Assembly (NCBI GenBank): GCA_025093985.1
Contig: JACAAK010000002.1
Location: 1,488,001 to 1,552,000, forward strand
Reading direction: 5' to 3'
Length of the DNA stretch: 64,000 nt
Source: Calvatia gigantea
Taxonomy: Eukaryota; Basidiomycota; Agaricomycetes; Agaricales; Lycoperdaceae
Shown here: piece after piece, positions 1-10,305 of the stretch
Position numbering within the stretch: position 1 is the first letter of the stretch
Layout of the letters: each line of letters begins with the position of its first letter
Notes under the pieces: model-generated
What the model was told of the DNA's origin: nothing
What the model saw: the letters and a program-made list of their open reading frames with translations, nothing else
Database searches by the model: none
Made by a program: the position numbers and the translations under genes

Positions 1-672
1 AGTCCACCTCGGCCTGATGCCGCCCCGATATGTTTGTTCTTGTCCCTGGGAACCAAGGCACGGAACCCTGACCCTGCTCTAGACCTCTTCTCTGCTTTTA
101 ACCTACATGTCCCCAATTTAGCTGCAATGACTGCTCGAGCTCTTTCCGTTGCGGACCAGGCCTCAACAACTGAGTGTATGAAGAGAACCCTCTGCTAGCC
201 GTGACGAGTGTGATCGGAAAATCTGAGTGTCCGAAAATAGCAGGGCTGCTTGGCAAATGCTGTGTGGGCAATCATGCCCGTGCTGGCACACCGGTATTCT
301 CCCCCTGTCCGTCAACAACCAAGTTAGGACACACATCAGAGTCAGTTTTAACCTGCACCCGTTGCTACAGTACGGTTTGATGACTACAGCACATACCCCC
401 ACATTTACCTTTCTCTCTCCATTAGCAACGTTATGTACACAAGCCATGTAGCTCTGCAGTACATTGTCAGCGCCCTATGTCACAATCTGGCTCGCTGTTG
501 TGTTTCGCCTGTCCGTGTGCCAGGGTTGGATGATGGTTGCTTGTACAGAGGATTACGATCAATATCAATGAGTTGGGTTGTTTCGATCACTGAGTGGCCC
601 GTCCATGCTTGGGCCTCCTGTCCGGATACATCGATGAACCATCACACAACACTGCGAACAAAGATGTGACGA

Positions 673-706
<34 letters not shown>

Positions 707-901
707 CTGTGGATTTGGTGGTGGGAACCAAGGGACTTTGCTCACGATTTCCGTTTCTGGCACTCCGTCCTTATCGTTGCTCTTCACTCAGCGTCCCACG
801 TCTTGCACACTGCCGGGCTCAGTGTTGCACTCGCCTTCACTGCCGCCAACAACGTCATTGGCAAAAACCACTCTCTTTGTTCATCATCACGAAGCCCGGT
901 C
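1..901 (+). other. Upstream region of the STE11-like gene
   Basis: No supported gene; the open frames here are short and lack recognisable domains. It is presumably the promoter and 5' leader of the MAPKKK gene at 902. It contains a (TTG)n microsatellite at 673-706. CT-rich stretches precede the start codon, as is common in fungal leaders. Confidence 0.5.
673..706. repeat. (TTG)n / (GTT)n microsatellite
   Basis: About 11 perfect copies of the trinucleotide TTG in a row, about 200 bp upstream of the STE11-like start codon. It probably lies in the 5' untranslated leader or core promoter. Confidence 0.95.
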
Positions 902-3900
902 ATGTCCACTCTCACAGCTAACAACACCTTTTATTCCCTTGACAGTTCATCTCAATCCCCTCCAAAACCTGCTTCCCCCTTAACACCCACCACTCAGTAC
1001 ACAAGTCCGCAGCACGTTACCGCACGCTCTTTCATAAACCTAAATCCCGAAGTCAGAGGGCAACATGCGCCCTTTCCCATCACCCCAACCACCACCACTC
1101 CACCTAATTTCACTTTACAGCCTCCTCCGGGCATGTCCTTTGCCGATTATCTTAAGACATGGTCAGACAGCCAAACCGCAAAATGGTTGGCAGAATGTAA
1201 ATGCACTCATCATGCAGAGACCTTCAAAGCCAACGACATTCGAGGAGATATTCTCTTGGAGTTGGATCAGGCCACTTTGAAAGAGATGGGTATCACCAGC
1301 ATAGGCGATAGGCTGCGTATGTTGAATGCGGTCAAAAACTTGAGAAATCGCGCTGCAAATCGTTCTCCAGCTCCCTTCTCAACTTCGACCAAGCACAATG
1401 AATCCGACACCCGTGGTCAATCAAAGGGTGATGGACCACCCCCTTCACGTCCCCATACTAAACGACCTGCACCTTTAAGACTCAACGGCACCCATAACCA
1501 GAACGACCTTCCTGCCATCATACGCGAGCAACCAGACTCTGCTAGAAGTAATATTCGTCCCCTCCCACAACCAAACCTTCAGCAAGGCAACCAAACGCTT
1601 GGCTCTTCCCTCAACGCACAGAACGGTGCTTATCCAGGAACACCTAGCCATCCTCGATCCCAACCACCATTTCCTCCACCCCGTGGCCAACCTCCGCCTC
1701 CTCCTGTGCGCCCAAACATTCGCCCAGGGTTTAGTAACAATCAACCCAACTGGGCCAGTACCCCCACCCAAGAGACCTCCAGTTACACCTCTGGCAGTCT
1801 TTCCCTTGCCCCCCAGCACCAGACTCAGCTCTTGTCACCTTCACCGTCATCAAGCAGCTGGAGCGGGTCCCACCATTCCTCTGCGGATTCAAGATCGGGC
1901 AATCCAAGTACCAAAAACCCACCGCGCTCTACTTCTCCTCTTTCAGGTCGCGGACAACGGATTAACACCAGTAATCCAGCGCACGGGCGAAATGGCTCTG
2001 GGTCCCTCACCTCGCCCAGTACTGTCAGTAGTCCGTTGAATAAGTTGCCTCAGAGACCTTCAACGACAGGCACTACCGGCCATCCGTACGCCAATGCTCA
2101 AGCTCAAACTAATACTTTGTCACCACCCAGTGGCTATCCTTTGCATGCACTGTCTCCTATTGATGAGCAGTTTAACACACAGCACGCACCATCGTCCTCG
2201 ATTTCTCCTTCCCCGATACATCCTGCCGGTTACAGACCTTTTTATAGCAACAATGGCTCTAACACCCAAATGCAGCCTACTTTGGACGAGATTAGACGCA
2301 AGCTTGTGAAATTTGTCTTGCCTGATGAAGGCCTCACATACACAATCGACGTTGCGTCATGTACTGACGGTACCGAGGTTTTAGAGAAGGTCCTCAAAAA
2401 GTTTGGGAAGGGGGGCTCCAAGACCGTCGATGGTGACGCAGCTTTGGAATATGGTTTGACTCCACAAGGCGGACTGACTGTCGATGGATGGGGTGTCTAT
2501 CTTGATTTCGGCCAACGTGATGGTCCTGGTATGGTTTAGTCTTGCGAACACAAGCTGCATGTTACTCAAAATAAGTCCAGGTGAGCCTCTGACTGAGGCG
2601 GAGCTAATGTCAATATGCCATGCACCACCCGATCACCCGACTCGAGAACACGGTCTCGTCCTCCGCAGGACTAAGATCTTCCGACGTACTGATAGTCCTC
2701 CCCGACTTAATGCACCGCAACCCAGCAAAGCTACAAAACGCGCAAGCTCAATCAGTATCCTTAGCAGTCTCGGCGTGCAGGACCCCGAACACGCTCTCGA
2801 TCCGCCCTCGCCTACGTCCACCTCTGGTCGTCTCAGTCCGGCGATACTCAGCGCCACAGCCAAACGACCCTCCAAATTACGACACTTCTTCGGACAACGA
2901 CCGCCCAGCGAGCTCATCACCAACCACCTTCCAGAATACTTCCCGAATACTGAGAAGAAGATTCTTGAGCGGACCGCAAGACATAGTATGATGCTCAAGA
3001 CGAAGAGGGAAAGTTTCGCTTCTATCAGTAACCAGCCCTTGCCTTCGAGGTTTAGTGTTAGTACGAGGGGTTCGACGTCGCCATCGCGTGCTTCATTGTC
3101 CTCCAATCCGCCTCCACCTCTTCCGGACAAATATGACGGTAATGAGGATATACCCCGGATGTCGTTGTCTACGGAGGATGGACGGTCTATCGATTTACAA
3201 CCGGTAGGTGCGGCAACGCTATCAGCGGCTTCAGCTGGGTCATCAGTATCGGGCTCGAAACCGTTGCTACCACCTATACCATTCCCCACAGAATCACTAG
3301 CGGAGTCTATTGAAGACGTCGCCAGGAGGAGAATGTCACGAACGACATCGACATCTTCGAGAAGGATGAGTTACATGACCGAATTGAGGAGTAAAAAGGA
3401 CAGATCTGATACGGCAAGCTTGTTGACGGTGCATGAGATCACTGCGGAAGTCGAGAGTCGACGGGCAAGCAGCACGATTGATGGAGTGTCGGAGCTTGAC
3501 GATTGGACGAAAGTAGATGTGCAGGAGACTCCAGATGCTCCAGTGGATGAGGAGGATGTTGTAGCAGAACAGGAAGAGGAGGAAGATAGTGAAGGCAGCG
3601 ACGATGAGGACGAAGGATGACGCAGGCGTTACACTCAACGGTGATGATGATGATATACCCAAGAGCGTCGAAACAAAGTTTAAGTGTGAGAACCACATCC
3701 TCTCCATATTTGAGATAATGCTAACTTGGATTCAGCAAGCAAATGGATCAAGGGTGCGCTAATTGGCGCCGGGTCGTTCGGAAAGGTTTACCTCGGCATG
3801 GACGCCTCTAACGGTCTTCTCATGGCCGTCAAGCAAGTTGAATTACCCACTGGATCTCTACCGAACCAGGAACGCAAGAAGAGCATGCTCAACGCTCTCG

Positions 3901-4713
3901 AACGCGAGATTGAATTACTCAAGAACCTTCAACACGAGAACATTGTGCAGTACCTCTGTATAGCTATTTCTCTTTAGTGTCTTCTTACACCTGCTGATCC
4001 TGGCCAACAGATTCAGCCGTAGATGACGAATACCTTAATATCTTCCTGGAGTACGTTCCGGGAGGGTCCGTTGCCACGCTTCTACGTAATTACGGTGCCT
4101 TTGAAGAACCCCTTGTCAAGAACTTTGTCGGACAAATTTTGTCCGGTTTGAATTACTTGCATGAACGTGATATCATCCACCGAGATATTAAGGGCGCCAA
4201 CATCCTCGTGGACAACAAAGGCGGCGTCAAGATTTCTGACTTTGGTATCTCGAAGAAAGTTAATGACAGTGGGTGTCCTTCATTTTCGACGCGCCACACC
4301 TGCTGAACGCTCTTCCTTGCTATAGACTTACTGGCGAACAAGATGCACCGGTTCTCTTTGCAAGGTTCGGTATTCTGGATGGCGCCGGAGGTGGTGAAGC
4401 AGAGCGGGCATACCCTCAAGGCAGACATCTGGAGTGTAGGATGCCTTGTTGTCGAGATGTTGACCGGCGAGCACCCTTGGGCACAACTCACACAAATGCA
4501 AGCCATTTTCAAGGTGTGTCATCCCCTTGCTTAACGTATCTATCTCGTGGGCTTACTCATTGTTTGTAGATTGGGTCGTCGGCAAAGCCCACCATGCCCT
4601 CGGATATCTCCTCGGAAGCTGTCGACTTCCTTAGCAAAACGTTTGAATTGAACCAGCATGCCAGACCTTCAGCAGCCGAATTATCTCAGCATCCATTCAC
4701 CAAGAGAAAGTGA
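902..4713 (+). CDS. STE11: MAPKKK of the STE11 type (SAM, Ras-binding-like and kinase domains)
   Basis: Serine/threonine kinase at the top of the pheromone/filamentation MAPK cascade; by family knowledge it phosphorylates a STE7-type MAPKK and is held by a STE50-like adaptor. The N-terminal SAM domain lies near residues 75-145 ([13 protein letters not shown] to [10 protein letters not shown]). A Ras-binding-like domain follows ([16 protein letters not shown]). A long Ser/Pro-rich linker leads to a complete kinase domain with [33 protein letters not shown] and [10 protein letters not shown]. Readable introns are 2529-2580, one ending just before the kinase domain (acceptor near 3735), 3958-4010, 4269-4325 and 4514-4569. 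I chose the start at 902 because the in-frame Met at 803 adds a segment without domain features. The acidic linker around 3590-3660 changes frame and I could not place that intron confidently; a sequence error or a real indel there is possible. Confidence 0.9.
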
Positions 4714-5479
4714 TCCCACGGGGATCCTGATGTTATACCCCGAGAGTTTGTTTTGCTACAGCGTGTTCCCTTCGTCCGTGATGCCTTAGTTATGACCAAA
4801 CCCCCTCCCTTCATCCTGCTCTATTGTACGCCACGAATCATGATATCAGAGACATTACGAAACTAATTTTGTAACCTAACTCTTATTCATTTCATTCTCC
4901 CAATGTTTGAACGTTTTCAAGCCGTTGTCACTCCCTCTCTTTGATCACGGCCTGCTGTACGAATTTGAATATTGTTTCTAAGTAAGAATGAACCTCTCAG
5001 TTCCAAGGAGCGTGCCCCCAGAAGCGGCGTACTAACTCTATTCACGCGAGCACGCGAGCAGCGCTTCTTTAAGAGCATTGGAGCAACGGATGGACGCTTG
5101 TGGTTTTACTACGCAAAACGTCGAGTATAAAGAGATGAATGCTGCCAGTGGATGGAGGTATTAATAGAAATGATCCTGGTTTGAATCTCAGGGAAGAGCT
5201 GTCCGAGATCTGATTCATGAACGTTTGAACGTACGTCATGACTCAAGTACTCAAGTACTCATGATCGGTCGACGTTAAACGTTGACAAGAAGAAGTCACA
5301 ACACAACATTGGGCAATGGGCTCCATGGCTGTAGAACTTCGGTGTTTACTCAAAATAATATAGAGTTGCGTTCACTGAAAACGGTACCACCCTGGAAACT
5401 CGTCCCCAACACCTGGGAAAGAAAGGTCCACAGGGTATAATATCACAAAGTAGTATATGCCCTTGATATGCCCCTTCTA
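4714..5479. other. Intergenic region between STE11 and the Tc1 element
   Basis: No supported gene. It starts with the 3' flank of the kinase gene. A short direct repeat of CTCAAGTA lies near 5242-5260 and a CACGCGAG repeat near 5045-5060. The right edge is the TA target site (5478-5479) of the Tc1 element. Confidence 0.6.
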
Positions 5480-5657
5480 TGGTGCAGGGCACCTAGAGGC
5501 CAGAACTTTTGAACAAGCCTCCAGGCCATCCAAATTTTGTCCTTTTTCTTATCCCTCTTAGGAAAACTAGGCCGAATTCCGTGCCTTCGGCACGGGCGGT
5601 ACTGTCCAACTTTCAAGTACTTTCATATTCTAATTTATTTTTCCTACTCTTACAGTA

Positions 5658-5862
5658 AGGGACAAAACCGTTCCAATGTTTTGAACTTCTCAGAAGATCA
5701 GCTCATATCTCAAGGACTACTGTGGCTGTGCACTTCCTAATTTAATTGTAGATAGTCCAGTATCTTATCTAATCATATGCAAAGTATGATTATGTAATCC
5801 TTTGTTTTAGGGGAGTTATTAATTAATTAATATTTTAAGTGCATTGGAACAGTTTTGTCCCT
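5658..5862. repeat. Internal inverted-repeat pair in the Tc1 left end
   Basis: Positions 5658-5678 and 5842-5862 are inverted copies matching at 20 of 21 bases (core AGGGACAAAAC...TTCCAATG), with about 163 bp between them. Both lie on the 3' side of the transposase gene. I found no counterpart at the right end, so this is not a symmetric IR/DR arrangement. It could be a nested foldback or MITE, but no target duplication is visible at its edges. Confidence 0.85.
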
Positions 5863-5890
5863 CTTGAAATTTATATACAAAATGGGTATT

Positions 5891-6964
5891 CTAGTACCTG
5901 GTATAAGCTCCCTTGGCCTGTAAAACTGCCTGGACCCTCCTAGGCATACTCTCTATCAGATTCTGACACACTTCTGGTTCTATGTCATCCCACTCCTTTT
6001 GTATCCTCTCCCATAGGGTATTCATGCTATCAGGAGGAGTATCATACTCTCCCAGCTTATTCTTGAGGTGAGTCCAGAGATGTTCAATGGGATTAAGGTC
6101 TGGAGACTGTGGGGGCCATACCATAACCTCCAATTCAGACTCATCTAGCCAGTTTGTAGCCTTTTTGCTCTTGTGTTTGGGGTCATTGTCCTGTTGGAAG
6201 ACCATATCCTCCTCATTCTTCCCATACCACCTGATGCTCCTCTTTAGTTCATCCCCCAAAATTTGAACATAAAGGTCAGCATCCATCTTCCCTTCAATTT
6301 TAGTGGCAAACCCCACTCCATCCCACAGCATACAACCCCAGATCATCACATTTCCTCCACCAAACTTGACTGTTCCCTCAACCAATCTATCATTCAGCCC
6401 CTCTCCTGCCTTTTTCCATACCCAAACCCTTCCATCTGATCCAAACCGATTGATTTTGGACTCATCTGTCCAAATAACCCTCTTCCAGTCCTCCAGGGTC
6501 CAGTTAACATGTGCTTCTGCCCACTCCAACCTTTTCCTCCTATGGACAGCAGTAAGTTTAGGTCGTTTACGCTTGACTACAGCCTTCATTCCAGCTCCTC
6601 TGAGTGCCCTGCGCACTGTTTTGGTGGATACAGGCTGGGCAATAACATTTTGAAGTGATTTGGTGACTTGGGAGGCATTGTCAGCCTTGCGAGAGGTGAT
6701 GAGGCGAACAGAATAGTGGATATCAGAGGGAGAAAGTTTAGATGGGCGGCCACCAACAGATTTGGAAAGTGTTGATCTATGTTTGGAGCGAATCCTAGAA
6801 ATAGTACTGACTCCCAGACCAGTAATAGAAGCAATATGATGAGCAGATTTCCCTTGGTCCAGGTAAGAGAGGACTCTATTGGTCTGAGTAGAGGAAAGAG
6901 AGCGCATATAGTTGTAAAGGTATAGTGGGGGAGTTAATTTGCACCTGAGAATAAGCACATCCAT
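5891..6964 (-). CDS. Tc1-family DD34E transposase, intact
   Basis: This 357-residue enzyme cuts and pastes its element by a DDE mechanism. The N-terminal half has helix-turn-helix DNA-binding regions (about residues 22-130), with a GRPS motif near 72-75 of the kind found between the two paired-type helices. The catalytic residues are all present: D167 in WTDES, D259 in FQQDNDPKH and E294 in SPDLNPIEHLW, giving 34 residues between the last two (DD34E). The frame has no stop or intron, and the length is normal for the family. A second possible start is Met20, which is more usual for Tc1 proteins. With the matched ends and TA duplication, this copy looks potentially active or very recently active. 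Confidence 0.93.
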   Translation of the reverse strand: MDVLILRCKLTPPLYLYNYMRSLSSTQTNRVLSYLDQGKSAHHIASITGLGVSTISRIRSKHRSTLSKSVGGRPSKLSPSDIHYSVRLITSRKADNASQVTKSLQNVIAQPVSTKTVRRALRGAGMKAVVKRKRPKLTAVHRRKRLEWAEAHVNWTLEDWKRVIWTDESKINRFGSDGRVWVWKKAGEGLNDRLVEGTVKFGGGNVMIWGCMLWDGVGFATKIEGKMDADLYVQILGDELKRSIRWYGKNEEDMVFQQDNDPKHKSKKATNWLDESELEVMVWPPQSPDLNPIEHLWTHLKNKLGEYDTPPDSMNTLWERIQKEWDDIEPEVCQNLIESMPRRVQAVLQAKGAYTRY

Positions 6965-7016
6965 TTATACATCACCCTACATGGTCACATGATTTTATTT
7001 GTATTTATTTGATTGC

Positions 7017-7288
7017 ATTACGAATATGTAAAAATATATATGCAAGGTATTACCAAATATAGAAGGATCCTAAGTGTCCAGCTGGCAAGCTGCGGTGTAA
7101 ATCTTTAATCACTGAATAACTGCAGCTGCTTGAGTGTATTCTTTGCATCAAGACCACCCCCATGTGTGGTTTTTTCTCCCCTGGGCAAGCCCAATTTGGA
7201 CATAATTCAATGTTGCCAGACTAATGTGTATTATGTAATCAACTTGGATGTCCCAACCAATTTCGCCCGTTGTCCAAAAGTTCTGCTG
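7017..7288. repeat. Dispersed repeat, copy 1 (right end of the Tc1 element)
   Basis: This 272-bp segment recurs almost unchanged at 15613-15885 in the same orientation; the second copy has one extra C in the run near 15862. Here it is the right terminal part of the Tc1 element, upstream of the transposase start, lacking only the last 18 bp of the terminal repeat. Confidence 0.9.
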
Positions 7289-7360
7289 ACTAAGCGCCCT
7301 GCACCATAATGGGGAGAACAGCACCGCATTACCAATTTAAATTGAAAGTTGCTTTGTGGT

Positions 7361-7886
7361 TAGTGACCGTGGCAGAACTGTTTTGGGTTAGTTCTGCCGG
7401 CAGAATGGCAGAATGGCAATTGCCAGGGGTGGCAAATGCTGGCACAGCTTGACCAACGATAGACGCTTGTTTACTATGCACTGCCTATATTGCTACTCAC
7501 GACTTGTATTCTCCTGGTCTGTTGGCTGCCAACAGGTCCACTGTTACCTACGCCTACCCCTTCAAATGAAAAACCCGGTGTTCCCCACTCCAACCAGGGC
7601 ACTATACCCTCCTTGAGATTCAACATCATCGACTGATCGGAGTACCAATTCAATGATGTGACTTCAATCCAGGCAAAATCTAGCGCAGAGATTGGAGAGG
7701 ACCGTCTTTCTACCATCTTTGCAAAGAAGTCCGAAAAAACTTTGTTTTTGTGCATTTAGCCTCTGGGTTTTGGTCCCTTAACCCATCATTCTGCCACCTT
7801 CTGCCCACGAGCATTTGCCATCTGCCGGCGGTTGCCAGTTCTGCCACCTGGCACGGCAAAACGGCAAGCATCTGCCAACAACACTA
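7361..7886. mobile_element. hAT-like MITE with 8-bp target-site duplication
   Basis: A 526-bp non-coding element. Both ends begin, read inward, with TAGTG followed four bases later by TGGCAGA. The outer 100 bp on each side are rich in TGCCA/TGGCA blocks in opposite orientation. It is flanked by identical 8-bp copies of TTTGTGGT at 7353-7360 and 7887-7894. TAGTG-type ends with 8-bp duplications are the hallmark of hAT elements. No transposase is present. The left breakpoint of the large tandem duplication lies inside it. Confidence 0.75.
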
Positions 7887-8057
7887 TTTGTGGTCCATGA
7901 TCCTGGTCGCCAACCCCACAGCCCATCATCCCTGACGCTATTCCCTTCCTACCCAACCGATCATGAATGTACGAATCACAGCGGAAAAAGCAGCCGAGTT
8001 GCAGTATAAAGCAAGAGAAATAATAAGATTTACCAGCTTTCATACCTCTCACCACCC

Positions 8058-9867
8058 ATGTCCCTACCATCCTTGGGCTATATTGCTCTCCCCCCTCCAG
8101 GACAAGACAAACCCTCAAACTCTGAGGCTGACACCCACACCCACACTTCTAAAAACACAACCCGTTCCTCCAACCTCAAACGCAATCTTTTTCTCCGAGT
8201 AGGCGCGTTCAGTATCCTCGAGATTGGCTTCATCGTCCTTGCATCCACCGCAGGACAAAGTCCAGTCCCTCTCAGCCTCCCTTCGAATATCACCCTCGCA
8301 GAAGCCAAAGGGGCCTTCACCGTTATCTTCATCCTCTGGCATGCCCTTGCGGTCTTCATCGCTAAGGATATCCTCCTCCATATCTTCAGTGCAGAGTGGA
8401 TGGAACAGTATCGGATGTCTGGAAATCTGGTCCCAGGGGAGACTGATGTCGTATCTCGCCTGACAGCTGGTTTCCTCGACCAACTCAAACACTTCACCTC
8501 GAGCAAGGCGACAATTTCGTTCCGCTTGGGCTTCACCGGCACACTATTCCTCGTTTTCCTCAATGCACTGGGCCCGAGTGCGATAAGCGTCAGCTCAATC
8601 TTCCTCGAGTACCCCTTGGAAATCAAGGTTGCCAATCTCACCATGAAAAGCTCAGTAAATTTGTTGGAAAAAAATGGCGTAATCCCGTTACAATCAATAG
8701 ATCCGGACTCCAGAACTCGGTTCCCATTTGATCGCGCCAATCTCATTGTTAGAATGGAGCATCTCGAGAATGTGAATTATAGTTTTCAATCCGAGGGAAA
8801 TGTGCTCATACCCTGGCCGTCGCTTACCCCAATATCGACTGACAGGACGATTAAGTACGAAAGCGATGTCATTACCTACAATTTCAGCTGCTCCTGGAAA
8901 CAGCCAATGGTAAACAGTTCAATGACTCTCTGGGCCATAGACAGTAGGATCTGGGGTTTGGAAGGGTATCCCCATCCTGAGTTTAAATCCTTAGATGAGG
9001 CCGCAGGTGTGTGACCTAATGTATTTCCTACTTGTCGAGGCCCGATCCATTGCTGATACTCGGTGCCCAGCGATTCTCCCAATGATGGAAGTCGAGCCAC
9101 CTGACTCCTCAAGCTTTGTGGCTGATCACAATCCTCTCAGTGCTTTCCTCTTTGTGGGAGCCAACACCACCCTTCGAACCACGTTCGACCTCGACCTTGA
9201 AGATATCCCAGCAAATTTTATTCCAATCGGGTCGAATTCATCCCTTGGACAAATCGTAGAACCGAGTCTCGTCTCTGCGTTGGTTTGTGATCCTCACCTA
9301 CATTTAGCCCCTGCTACCGTGACCCTGTCAAATGGCCATCTTCAAGGTATACCACGCCCTGGGCCTCCTGTTGTCAAAAACATTCCAATTGAGGCCGCCA
9401 GTGTAATTTTTACTGAAAGTCTCATCACGCCGACATCCTCTTTTGATGTGTACGAGGACGGCTCCCTAGCTGTTATCAACAGCATTGCGCGTGTTATCTT
9501 TCTCGATGACACCTCATTGGAATTTAGCAGTGGGGTTTCCAACAATCGCGGCAAACCGTTGCCGCTTGACCAAATTAATCAAAATATGAACGCTGTCATA
9601 CTGTCATCCGCCAAAGCTTATCTCAGCGGATACCGGCCAAACGGGGACCCTCTCTCACCACCATCATTTGCGACGATCGATACCAATGCAACGACAGAGG
9701 CACAGCGGCTGGCTTTGACTGGAAGCAGACCATTTTTAATTGCCCTGCTTGTTGTCGTTTGTACCCTGATAGTTTTGTTAGGATTTCTGGTAGCAGGGAT
9801 AAGGGGCGACAATCAGCTCCGGACGTTCGATCTGGAGAATATCCTTAAGACTTTAAAGATAGGTTAA
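8058..9867 (+). CDS. Uncharacterised membrane protein, copy 1
   Basis: Function not recognised. Two exons (8058-9006 and 9071-9867, a 64-nt phase-1 intron) give about 581 residues. Three hydrophobic segments lie in the N-terminal third: near residues 44-65 (FSILEIGFIVLAS), 85-110 (FTVIFILWHALAVF) and 150-180 (GTLFLVFLNALGPS). A long middle region follows with several N-glycosylation sequons, then one hydrophobic helix near the C-terminus (LIALLVVVCTLIVLLGFLVAG). This suggests a surface or secretory-pathway protein with a large lumenal or extracellular part. It begins about 170 bp after the hAT-like MITE. The protein differs from copy 2 only at L44F and V458A. The 64-nt intron fits the local sizes; without it a stop interrupts the frame at 9012. 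Confidence 0.75.
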
Positions 9868-10305
9868 TTGGTTAGGTTGTAGAATTTATGCCAGCCGTGA
9901 ATATCGTAGTATATGTATGCACGAACACTTCTGTGTCCAGTGGTATCATATTTTTATCCCTTGTACCCCGTGCCCGATACCCAGAAAGTAAGTGTGGTGC
10001 CCACAGAAATCCGTTGTCCACCACCCCCGGAACCCCATCCCAGTCATGCGTCCCCTCCAACACCTGGATGATACGCTGAATGATACACGAGACTCGAATC
10101 GGTAAGATACTCTAAACCAGTAAAGCCGGCACCACTAATGGTACACTGGCGCCTACAAGTCCGAAACAGGGCGCCTGAAAAGTTGATATTTGACTGTCCA
10201 GGACGACGTATACACGAATTAGCGACTACTCCCTAACCGACCCTGTGTTCCATTTCCCAACCTCTCAGCCCACTTGACAGCACCGTCGCAGAGGGCCAAA
10301 GACAG
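9868..10305. other. 3' flank of the membrane protein gene (duplicated)
   Basis: No supported gene. The region matches 18550-18986 with a few one-base indels. The match ends abruptly at 10305, where the Helitron-derived segment starts. Confidence 0.7.

Larger units (their letters stand above)
5480..7306 (-). mobile_element. Complete Tc1/mariner transposon, about 1.83 kb
   Basis: The element is bounded by imperfect terminal inverted repeats beginning TGGTGCAGGGC on each side. The repeats share the block CAGAACTTTTG about 20 bp inward. A TA dinucleotide flanks each end (5478-5479 and 7307-7308), the classical Tc1/mariner target duplication. One intact transposase gene lies inside on the minus strand. 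Inside the left end there is a perfect hairpin at 5579-5595 (stem CCGTGCC, loop TTC) and an extra inverted-repeat pair. The right 270 bp recur as a fragment at 15613-15885. Confidence 0.85.

Noticed and set aside
803..901. Upstream in-frame Met for STE11 at 803
   Set aside because: The extra 33 residues have no family features and follow a microsatellite-bearing leader; the Met at 902 is the better start.
2633..3289. 218-codon open frame antisense to STE11
   Set aside because: The plus strand continues the kinase linker with matching splice sites; the antisense frame is low-complexity shadow.
7017..7288. Repeat considered as a solo LTR
   Set aside because: It has no TG...CA ends or target duplication, and it sits precisely within the right end of the Tc1 element.
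8078..8746. 222-codon open frame antisense to the membrane protein (also 16760-17428)
   Set aside because: It is a shadow of the well-supported plus-strand gene and has no recognisable motif; its conservation between copies only reflects the duplication.
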